Notes under the pieces: generated by a model
What the model was told of the DNA's origin: nothing
Seen by the model: the letters and a program-made list of their open reading frames with translations, nothing else
Database searches by the model: none
Shown here: positions 43,236-49,105 of the stretch, piece by piece
Numbering within the stretch: position 1 is the first letter of the stretch
Layout of the letters: every line of letters starts with the position of its first letter
Made by a program: the position numbers and the translations under genes
Assembly (NCBI GenBank): GCA_964434165.1
Contig: CAYSUS010000053.1
Coordinates: 1 to 49,105, forward strand
Length of the DNA: 49,105 nucleotides
From: CAYSUS01 sp964434165
GTDB lineage: Bacteria > Planctomycetota > Planctomycetia > Pirellulales > Thermoguttaceae
Reading direction: 5' to 3'

Positions 43236-43817
43236 ATGCGAAACGTACTCACGCTCGCTGCGGCCGTGGCCGCGCTGGTGCTGGCCGCCCGATCGGCGGT
43301 CGCCCAACAGCCGACGCCGGCCCCCGGAGTCGCGCAGCAGGGCCTCGCGCCCATGCCGGCCGAGGCCATGCCGGCCGAGGGCTGTGGCTGCGCCCAGTGC
43401 GAGTGCACCGACGCCTGCGGCGATCCGTGCGCCCGCCCCTGCGGGTGCGGCCGTTTCTGCGGCCCCACGTGCCTGTGGCGCAAGTACTGCGAGAAGTGGG
43501 CCTCGTACGGTCAGTTCAATTGCAGTTGCCGGGGCAGCTACAAGTTCCCCGTGCCGCCGCAGTACACCTATCACTGGCCGGGCATGTACGCCCAGCACAC
43601 GATGACCGAGTACAGCAGTCCGTACCGGTTCCCGCCGCTGAACCCCCCTCCCGTGGGCGAGGAGGCCGAGCCGGAGCCCGAGTTGGGCGTCGGGCCGGGG
43701 TTGCCGGGGGCCGGGGTCCCGATTCGCCAGACGAGCCGCCTGCTGCCTGTCACCCGGAACACGCCGGCCGAGGTCCGCGCAAGCGACGCGTTCCGTCAGC
43801 ATTACGGCACCGACTGA
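43236..43817 (+). CDS. Secreted Cys-rich protein of planctomycete type
   Basis: 193 residues with a signal peptide (1-23, cut near AVAQ) and a strong ribosome site. After a Pro/Ala spacer come 16 or so cysteines within about 50 residues (CGCAQCECTDACGDPCARPC and beyond), an aromatic core (PQYTYHWPGMYAQHTMTEY, then SPYRFPPLNPP) and an acidic, Gly/Pro-rich tail. The aromatic core recalls a family I associate with Planctomycetota, where Cys-rich proteins are thought to help build a crosslinked cell surface. No enzymatic motif is visible. It stands alone before the tRNA gene. Confidence 0.75.
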   Translation: MRNVLTLAAAVAALVLAARSAVAQQPTPAPGVAQQGLAPMPAEAMPAEGCGCAQCECTDACGDPCARPCGCGRFCGPTCLWRKYCEKWASYGQFNCSCRGSYKFPVPPQYTYHWPGMYAQHTMTEYSSPYRFPPLNPPPVGEEAEPEPELGVGPGLPGAGVPIRQTSRLLPVTRNTPAEVRASDAFRQHYGTD

Positions 43818-43927
43818 CGACGGCGCCGCGCTACCCGGCGGCGACCGCACGGGGCACCGTTCCACGGCGCGAGGACGGCCGGGTGCGTGCGGGCACCGCG
43901 AACCGTCGGCCGCCGGCGCGCATCAAC

Positions 43928-43956
43928 TTGTCATGGCGGGGCGCGTGTCCTAGAAT
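43928..43956 (+). promoter_or_regulatory. Strong sigma-70-like promoter of the tRNA gene
   Basis: TTGTCA (43928-43933) and TAGAAT (43951-43956) are exactly 17 bases apart and each match five of six consensus positions. Transcription would start near 43963, 39 bases before the tRNA. Confidence 0.75.
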
Positions 43957-44001
43957 CGGAACCTGCTGCGAGGGGCCGCGCCCGGCGGCCCCGCTTCGCG
44001 C

Positions 44002-44084
44002 GCCGGAGTGGCGGAATGGCAGACGCGCCGGACTCAAAATCCGGTCCTCGCAAGAGGGTGTGGGTTCAACTCCCACCTCCGGTA
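44002..44084 (+). tRNA. tRNA-Leu (anticodon CAA)
   Basis: A class II tRNA of 83 bases. The acceptor arms are GCCGGAG and CTCCGGT (with a G-T first pair) and the discriminator is A. The anticodon stem CCGGA/TCCGG encloses CTCAAAA, giving anticodon CAA at 44036-44038 for the UUG codon. A long variable arm and the T arm GTGGG-TTCAACT-CCCAC follow. CCA is not encoded. A decayed transposase element starts 66 bases downstream. Confidence 0.95.
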
Positions 44085-44150
44085 CTCGGTTAGGTCCCTC
44101 GGCTCGTGCCGGGGCTCCTTGGGGCATTTTCAGCAAAGGGGCATCGACCG

Positions 44151-44545
44151 GAAACGGGGACAGGTCCAGTTTACCGTCGCTTGGGTTTCCCGGGCGGGCG
44201 TATCGTTGCTTCCATCCCAAGACCTTTGACCGTCTTGTCGACCCAATCCCTACTGTCGTAAGGCGAGCCGCGGTGGCAGCATCGCCGCAAGGCCTCAAGT
44301 TCCGCTTCCGTCTCCGGTTCGTTTACGTACCGCAGCCACCTGCGAGGCCGAAGGGAGGAAACGGGGGCAGGTCCAGTTTACCGTCGCAAGGTCGTCATCG
44401 TCGCCGAAGAACAACGTCTGCCCCCCCACGCCACGATGGATGGCGTGGCAGACCATCCCGCCCGGCGCCGCTCGTGCTGTTCTAGGCATGTCCCCAGCAT
44501 GCAGATATGCCCCAACTTGTCAACAACTGGACCCGTCCCCGTTTC
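44151..44545 (-). pseudogene. REP-associated tyrosine transposase remnant, internally deleted, between inverted end motifs
   Basis: On the minus strand the first 35 codons of a RAYT (Y1/IS200-like) transposase are present from the ATG at 44489: MPRTARAAPGGMVCHAIHRG, then VGGQTLFFGDDDDLA. They run straight into the end motif AAACTGGACCTGCCCCCGTT (about 44379-44360). Next comes a C-terminal piece from about 44338 (WLRYVNEPETEAELEALRR, then DWVDKTVKGLGMEATIRPPG) ending at the native stop at 44173-44171, and again the end motif (44172-44151). An inverted copy lies on the plus strand at 44525-44545. The middle with the catalytic His pair and Tyr is gone, so the element is dead. Confidence 0.75.
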
Positions 44546-44548
44546 TGT

Positions 44549-44611
44549 CGTGCATGGCAAGCCTCCTGTTGAGAGTGCGAATGCGTTCTTACCGGCCGCC
44601 ATTCTGTCAGG
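44549..44611 (-). repeat. Duplicated promoter-proximal and start-codon region of the gene at 44643-45554
   Basis: 63 bases here match 45548-45610 with only a few differences, in the same direction. The copy includes AACAGGAGG and the ATG plus two codons, then breaks off at the transposase end motif (44545). It looks like the head of a second, lost gene copy. Confidence 0.75.
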
Positions 44612-44642
44612 CCGGCAAGCGCTTGGTGGGAAGCGGTGGAGC

Positions 44643-45554
44643 CTACCGGCCGCGGATGAATTCAACAGTGAATGTTTCATCCATCTCGGCCGAATGGTCC
44701 CAATCGCCTGGATCAAGTCGGATCGCCGTGATCGTGCCTGTCCATGCGGGATGCTCCTCCAAAGAGAGCCTGCACAAATGCAGTCGATCATCTCCGGTGG
44801 GGTGGAAGTGCAAAACCTTCTCGCCGCCCCATTTCTTGTCTTGTTCTGTAATCCAGAAGAGTTCCCCGCGATCGCACGGCGCAGAAACAGACAAGCATAC
44901 CTCGATCGCCGAGCACTTCGCCGCATCGAGCCTCAGCCCACTGTGAACGACATGCGGGTCACCTCCTGTGATCTTTCCCACCAGGCGTCCGTCGCGCACT
45001 TTCAAGTCTCCGATATGCTTGACTGGCAGCCAGCCTTCGGCTGTCTTCTCAAACTCGAAAACAAACTGACAGGTGAGGCTAGGAGTTGATCGCCACTCCA
45101 TCTCCTCCAGCCGCATCTCAATCGCCCGCTTCTTCAGCCCCTCCAGCTCCCGCAGCGCTGCGAAGTAGAACTCCGCCGCCTGGAGCTTCTTCTCAAGCTG
45201 CCCTCGTGCGCCCCGTACGCGACGGGCGGCGTCCCAAGCCTCGTTGCCGGCCTCCAATGCCCCCTCGCTCTCACGGAAGACTGAGAGCCCCTCAGCGGCC
45301 CGCAAGCCGAGCCCCGCGTCCTGAAGCTCGACGGCCGCCTTGCAGGCGTGCTGGAGGACGACGTACTTCGACGGGGCGTCCTCGAAGTCCTCGGCGGCTT
45401 CGAGGAGATTCTCACAGAGGGCGGCCTTGTCGTCCGGCTTGCGGGCCTTGGCGAGGTCCTCGCCGTAAACGTCGTCGAACAGGGCCTCCGCCTTCTGGAT
45501 CGCCTCGGCGTCGGGCATGGTGGCCAGCATCGCAACCAGCAGAACAGCGTGCAT
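44643..45554 (-). CDS. Secreted protein with helical N-terminus and carbohydrate-binding-like C-terminal domain
   Basis: 303 residues with CAGGAGG before the ATG at 45554 and a short signal peptide (1-18). Residues 20-145 are helical and charged, without a known signature. Residues 160-300 look like a galactose-binding-type beta-sandwich: FVFEFEKTAEGW, the central GGDPHVVHSGLRLDAAKCSA, LFWITEQDKKWGGE and TAIRLDPGDWDHS, a layout common in glycan-binding modules of secreted planctomycete proteins. Enzymatic motifs are not seen. RAYT fragments flank the gene on both sides in the same direction and its 5' region is duplicated downstream, so it appears to have been part of a rearrangement. Function unknown. 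Confidence 0.72.
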   Translation of the reverse strand: MHAVLLVAMLATMPDAEAIQKAEALFDDVYGEDLAKARKPDDKAALCENLLEAAEDFEDAPSKYVVLQHACKAAVELQDAGLGLRAAEGLSVFRESEGALEAGNEAWDAARRVRGARGQLEKKLQAAEFYFAALRELEGLKKRAIEMRLEEMEWRSTPSLTCQFVFEFEKTAEGWLPVKHIGDLKVRDGRLVGKITGGDPHVVHSGLRLDAAKCSAIEVCLSVSAPCDRGELFWITEQDKKWGGEKVLHFHPTGDDRLHLCRLSLEEHPAWTGTITAIRLDPGDWDHSAEMDETFTVEFIRGR

Positions 45555-45599
45555 GGCAAGCCTCCTGTTGAGAGTGCGAGTGCGCTCTTACCGGCCGCC

Positions 45600-45628
45600 A
45601 TTCTCGCAGGTCAGTGAATTCCTGGCAA
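45600..45628 (-). promoter_or_regulatory. Candidate promoter of the secreted protein gene
   Basis: On the minus strand TTGCCA (45628-45623) and GAGAAT (45605-45600) are 17 bases apart, about 45 bases before the start codon. The duplicated copy at 44549-44611 keeps the AGAAT but has no matching -35. Confidence 0.45.
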
Positions 45629-45720
45629 GCAGCCCTGGTCGCGACTTGCGGTTAGGTGCGAAAGCCGCATCATGACGACACGATACCGCTTCCGGGCAAG
45701 GGTCGCAAGCAGGAAGCTCA

Positions 45721-45855
45721 GAAACGGGGACAGGTCCAGTTTGCCGTCGCTTGGGTTTCCCGGGCGGGCGTATCGTTGCTTCCATCCCAAGACCTTTGAC
45801 CGTCTTGTCGACCCAATCCCTACTGCCGTAAGGCGAGCCGCGGTGGCAGCATCGC
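45721..45855 (-). pseudogene. Second RAYT transposase C-terminal fragment, direct repeat of 44151-44285
   Basis: 135 bases identical to 44151-44285 except at two positions. On the minus strand it encodes the transposase tail (DWVDKTVKGLGMEATIRPPG and GKPKRR) and the end motif. One change turns the native stop codon (TAA) into CAA. Nothing upstream of the CCHRGSPY region of the transposase remains. The following stretch 45856-46084 shows no supported gene; a minus-strand tail ending TAARLAERWPDP could be a further transposase scrap, but this is unsure. Confidence 0.7.
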
Positions 45856-46084
45856 GCCTTGCGTCTGAACTGCCAAGGATCAACCTGTCTGACCGTGAAA
45901 CGGGTCACGGGTCGGGCCACCTCTCGGCCAGTCGGGCCGCCGTCTTGCCGCCCTTTCTCGGGGTTCGTCTGTTCGCTGATGTGGTTACGAAGGGTCGCTG
46001 GACCAGGACAGGGGGCAAGTTGCCGACATCTTCTTCTCAGCGCGGAGCTAGCCGGACCGGCAATCCGAAGTTGGTCGGACACAC

Positions 46085-47101
46085 TCACTCGCGTGTCGGC
46101 TCGTAGTGAAGCCGTCTGAACTGACTGGGTCCGACGCCGGTCCATCGCTTGAAGGCGCGGATGAAATTGGCCGGATCTGCGTAGCCCAGCCCGCGGGCCA
46201 CTTCGTTCACCGGTAGCGCGGGATCGCGCAGGAGCCGTTGCGCGCCGCGAAAACGGACCTGCTGGAGCAATCGAGAAAAGGTCAAGTCGGCCTCCCTCAG
46301 GCGCCGCTGAAGCGTTCGCGCGCTTGTTCCGATGCTCGCTGCCATAAGCTGCAAATCGGCGCCCGGCCGATGGAGCACCGACTCGATTACCTGCTCCATT
46401 TGGCCGATCGGCTGCGAGGCAGGGCCTGAATCGAGATACGCCTCTCGCGTCTTCCTATCCACAGGAGGAAGGACCTCGAGGCGACCTACCGGGGCGCTCA
46501 TCACCGACGCGCTCATCCAAATAGAAGAGAACGGCTGACCAAAAGAGACGGGGATGTGCGCCAGTTCCGAGAAGTACTTTGACAAGTCGATTGGGTCCGA
46601 GGCGAGTTCGATCCGGTTCAACTTCCAGCGTTCACCAGCAAGACAGCTTGCCATTACCATGGCGTTCTGCAGCGCCAGATGGACGACTTGCTCGATTCGA
46701 CTACGCGGAATACTATCCGCGTACTTCTGACAGTACCTCACTTGGTCGTGGTGACGCTCTATCCAGATTCGAAGGCCTGAATTGTAAGTGGCGATGAGGT
46801 CCATGCTAATCTGAACCGATTCGTGCAAAGTGAACCCTTGCGCGATAAGCCGCCCGAAGGTCCCCAGTTCTTCTACGCCCAGGTGTGTGCGAAAGCCGAG
46901 ATCGCCGATTCCTTCCGCCCGAGCGACCGAGCTGAGGAAATCGCAGAGCTGATAGAGCGGCATGAGTGTTTCGGCATCGGCCGGCGAAGGGATGGTCAGC
47001 CTGGCGCGGCTCAAGTGGCGGCGCAGCGGGACCCCTTCCTTTTCGAGAAACGAGACGGCAGCTGCCAGCGCGGCTCTTCGTACCAGCGGAATGGACTGCA
47101 T
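46085..47101 (-). CDS. AraC-family transcriptional regulator
   Basis: 338 residues. The N-terminal 200 residues match the ligand-binding domain found in the OruR/ArgR-like AraC branch (PF12625 type). The C-terminal double helix-turn-helix is plain: LQLMAASIGTSARTLQRRL, then LPVNEVARGLGYADPANFIR and AFKRWTGVGPSQFRR. The family regulates catabolic or stress genes as activators. It is divergent, across 242 bases, from the secreted-protein gene at 47344, a possible target. The base composition of this stretch is visibly less GC-rich than the rest and this AraC branch is commonest in Proteobacteria, which together suggest acquisition by transfer, near the mobile remnants. Confidence 0.92.
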   Translation of the reverse strand: MQSIPLVRRAALAAAVSFLEKEGVPLRRHLSRARLTIPSPADAETLMPLYQLCDFLSSVARAEGIGDLGFRTHLGVEELGTFGRLIAQGFTLHESVQISMDLIATYNSGLRIWIERHHDQVRYCQKYADSIPRSRIEQVVHLALQNAMVMASCLAGERWKLNRIELASDPIDLSKYFSELAHIPVSFGQPFSSIWMSASVMSAPVGRLEVLPPVDRKTREAYLDSGPASQPIGQMEQVIESVLHRPGADLQLMAASIGTSARTLQRRLREADLTFSRLLQQVRFRGAQRLLRDPALPVNEVARGLGYADPANFIRAFKRWTGVGPSQFRRLHYEPTRE

Positions 47102-47156
47102 CGGTTTGGCCCCCCGATCCGTGAAGCCCTCCCCCCGATAGCGGGACTAAGGTAAA

Positions 47157-47185
47157 GAAATACCAGCTATGGCGCCAAATGACAA
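47157..47185 (-). promoter_or_regulatory. Candidate promoter of the AraC-type gene
   Basis: On the minus strand TTGTCA (47185-47180) and TATTTC (47162-47157) are 17 bases apart, 56 bases before the start codon. The -35 is good and the -10 weak, which would suit an activator-dependent promoter. Confidence 0.4.
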
Positions 47186-47343
47186 TCCCTCAAAGGGCGT
47201 AAAGCCCATTCAAGCTGGGTAAACTTGTTGCGCGGTTCTTCCTTGCGGCGGTTTCACTTGCGACGGTTCAGCGTCGCGGCCTGTCGGCGTGGGAACCCGA
47301 TTTCTTCGTTCGCCCCTGGCCTATTCTGACAAGGAGTGCTTCA

Positions 47344-47958
47344 GTGCAACGAGTCTTGAGCTTCTTCATCCTAGCCTTGCTCGCCGCCTCGGTCGGGCTG
47401 GCCCAAGATGATGCGGCGGTCGCGCGGCCCGCCGCCGAGCAATCACTGTCGTCGGAAGATGCGACCACCGGCGATTCTTCGCAAGCGTCGCCCCTAGGCG
47501 AACTGAACTGGATGGTCGGCACCTGGGTTGACGTCGGAGAGGAATCCACGATCACCACGACCTGTTCATGGACACACGGCGGCAAATTTCTGACGCGAGC
47601 TTTCGAAGTCAACCTCGACGGTGAACTGGGTTTGAAGGGTACCCAGACGGTCGGTTGGGATCCTATTGCGAAACAGATACGGTCTTGGACATTCGACTCT
47701 GAAGGAGGCGTTGGCGAGGGCCGCTGGATCAACGACGGCAACCGTTGGCTGGTCAAGCAGTCGTTCGTGCTCGGCGATGGTCGACGAGCGTCGGCCATCA
47801 ACGTGATCACCTTGGTTGACGACGATACGATCCGTTGGCAGTCGACCAACCGCGAGGTCGGCGGCGAGTTGTTGCCCAACATTCCGGAAGTGACTGTGGT
47901 TCGCCAGAAGGACGAAACGGGCGAGTCACCGCAGAACGATAAGGAGGAATCCCAATGA
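47344..47958 (+). CDS. Secreted DUF1579-like (lipocalin-type) protein
   Basis: 204 residues from a GTG at 47344, with AAGGAG eight bases upstream. A signal peptide covers residues 1-20 (ending GLAQ). After an acidic spacer comes a beta-rich domain with LNWMVGTWVD, TCSWTHGGKFLTRAFEV, TVGWDPIAKQIRSWTF and GEGRWINDGNRWLVKQS, the layout of small lipocalin-like barrels (DUF1579/SnoaL-associated type) in planctomycete proteins. No catalytic residues are known. The stop overlaps the ATG of the next gene by four bases (ATGA), so the two are translated together. Confidence 0.75.
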   Translation: MQRVLSFFILALLAASVGLAQDDAAVARPAAEQSLSSEDATTGDSSQASPLGELNWMVGTWVDVGEESTITTTCSWTHGGKFLTRAFEVNLDGELGLKGTQTVGWDPIAKQIRSWTFDSEGGVGEGRWINDGNRWLVKQSFVLGDGRRASAINVITLVDDDTIRWQSTNREVGGELLPNIPEVTVVRQKDETGESPQNDKEESQ

Positions 47959-49105
47959 AACGATACGCCCTGGTTCTAACGGCTGCGCTTCTGAGCGTAG
48001 CGATGGTTGCCGATGGGTCGTACGCCCAGCGGGGCGGTCGCGGAGGCGGCGGGGCCCGTCCGTCGCTCAATCGCTCTCCGTCGATGAGTAGACCGTCGGT
48101 TAGTCGTCCTTCACCAAGTCGGCCTTCCACACCGACCCGGCCTTCGCTCAATCGACCTTCAACGCCGAGTCGCCCGTCGGCCGGTACGCGCCCCGCAACG
48201 CCGGGCGCGGGCACCCGCCCGAGCATTGATCGCGGCAAACTCCAGAGCCAAATCGGCACTCGCCCTGGGCAGAGGCCTTCGATGCCCGACTGGTTCAAGC
48301 CGGGGCAGTCGCCGTTGCCTGCCACGCGCCCGGGTGGCGATCGTCCAACGCCGCCGGCTGCCCAATTGCCGGCGCGGCCAGGCGGTGATCGGCCGACACC
48401 GCCAGCCGCCCAGTTGCCTGCGAAGCCCGGCACGGGTGATCGGCCCGTCACGATTCAGCCGGTCCCGAAGCGCCCTGGCCGGCCTCCCGGAACGCGTCCG
48501 CCGGGAGCACGCCCCCCCGGCACCCGTCCGCCTGGCGTCCGTCCGCCGGCGCGCCCGCCCGTGGTGCGGCCGCCCGTTGTCGATCGACCGCCACGTCCGT
48601 GGCGTCCTGGACATCCGGGCTACCCGTCCTATCGCCCCGGCCACTGGTGGAAGTGGGCCACCGCCGGCGCCATCACCGGGTGGGTCGCCAACCGTTGGGC
48701 CAACCCGGTCTACTACCGCTACGGATCGGGCGGGACCGTCTACTACGAGAACAACATCGTCTACGTCAACGGCGAGGAGTACGGTTCGGCAGAACAGTAC
48801 TACACCGACACGTCCCAGGTCGCCACGTCCGTGCCCGAGATGACTGACGAGCAGGCGGCGGAGTTGGAGTGGCTGCCGCTGGGCGTCTTCGCGCTCACGG
48901 CCGAGGGCGTCAGCGCCAGCAGCATGTACCTCCAGCTTGCCCTCAGCAAGAATGGGATCATCGCCGGCACGTTCTACAACGAATCGACCGGCGCGACGCA
49001 TCCCGTCGAGGGCATGGTCGACGAGAAGACGCAGCGGGCCGTCTGGAAAGCGGCCGATGGGACGAATGCCAACCTCGTCATGGAGACCGGCATTTACAAC
49101 CTCAC
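47955..49105 (+). CDS. Secreted Pro/Arg/Ser-rich protein with conserved C-terminal domain, cut by the window edge
   Basis: Frame open from the ATG at 47955 (AAGGAGG upstream) to the right edge, at least 383 residues. A signal peptide (1-24, ending SYAQ) is followed by a Gly/Arg patch, then about 190 residues of low complexity with SRPS/NRPS steps, two near-identical copies of GGDRPTPPAAQLPA, and GTRPPGARPPGTRPPGVRPP. Next come a Trp/Tyr-rich hinge (RPGHWWKWATAGAITGWVAN), a short YENNIVYVNGEEYG beta motif and a structured domain (LPLGVFALTAEGVSASSMYL). The layout fits a surface or cell-wall-associated protein. The gene overlaps the preceding one by four bases. Its end is missing from the window. 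Confidence 0.82.
   Translation, partial: MKRYALVLTAALLSVAMVADGSYAQRGGRGGGGARPSLNRSPSMSRPSVSRPSPSRPSTPTRPSLNRPSTPSRPSAGTRPATPGAGTRPSIDRGKLQSQIGTRPGQRPSMPDWFKPGQSPLPATRPGGDRPTPPAAQLPARPGGDRPTPPAAQLPAKPGTGDRPVTIQPVPKRPGRPPGTRPPGARPPGTRPPGVRPPARPPVVRPPVVDRPPRPWRPGHPGYPSYRPGHWWKWATAGAITGWVANRWANPVYYRYGSGGTVYYENNIVYVNGEEYGSAEQYYTDTSQVATSVPEMTDEQAAELEWLPLGVFALTAEGVSASSMYLQLALSKNGIIAGTFYNESTGATHPVEGMVDEKTQRAVWKAADGTNANLVMETGIYNL

Noticed and set aside
44002..44084. Prophage or integrative element at tRNA-Leu
   Set aside because: No integrase gene and no repeat of the tRNA 3' end were found; only RAYT debris lies beside it.

Overview
The window reads as a piece of a high-GC Planctomycetota chromosome. 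This is an inference from gene content and no search was run. The signs are Tat-exported Gfo/Idh/MocA oxidoreductases, a secreted sulfatase beside a DUF1080 (3-keto-disaccharide hydrolase type) protein, very large exported PQQ-like propeller proteins, a zinc-ribbon protein, and Cys-rich or Pro/Arg-rich secreted proteins of a planctomycete kind. There are no phage genes, CRISPR array or rRNA.

Layout. 279-6628 (+): sialidase-like protein, double zinc ribbon, Gfo/Idh oxidoreductase, RND/MMPL exporter. 6867-7850 (-): exported nucleoside hydrolase. 8157-14747 (+): GH81 beta-1,3-glucanase, Tat-exported L-fucose-isomerase-like protein, cytoplasmic chemoreceptor with three near-identical PAS domains. 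32680 down to 14928 (-): eight consecutive co-directional genes, namely sulfatase, DUF1080, Gfo/Idh, HEAT-repeat protein, two translationally adjacent propeller proteins, a GH32 fructan hydrolase and a third propeller protein. 33059-36340 (+): a fourth propeller protein. 36462-42931: housekeeping and envelope genes (IscA/ErpA-like, YgfZ-like, ECF sigma with anti-sigma and a lipoprotein, SppA, a TIM-barrel sugar isomerase-like protein). 43236-49105: Cys-rich secreted protein, tRNA-Leu(CAA), a decayed REP-associated transposase region around a small secreted protein gene, an AraC-type regulator, and two overlapping secreted-protein genes, the last cut by the window edge.

Most striking is a family of four very large exported proteins (1072, 1101, 1134 and 1093 residues). 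Each joins a class I methyltransferase-like Rossmann domain to PQQ-type beta-propeller repeats, and all four share an exactly spaced linker signature, W-[TG]-H-x7-[NS]-x10-P-x4-W. In three the Rossmann domain is N-terminal. In the fourth it sits between two propeller sections and a malectin-like domain follows. Motif I of the Rossmann domain is intact in one copy, nearly so in a second, and degenerate in the other two. With GH32, GH81, sialidase, sulfatase, DUF1080, Gfo/Idh and a fucose-isomerase-like protein nearby, the window looks like an extracytoplasmic carbohydrate-processing region in which this fusion family has multiplied. Its function is unknown.

A second theme is repeat DNA. Several short palindromes share a GTGAYTCC...GGAATC core just past or between genes, and remnants of a RAYT transposase lie next to the tRNA.
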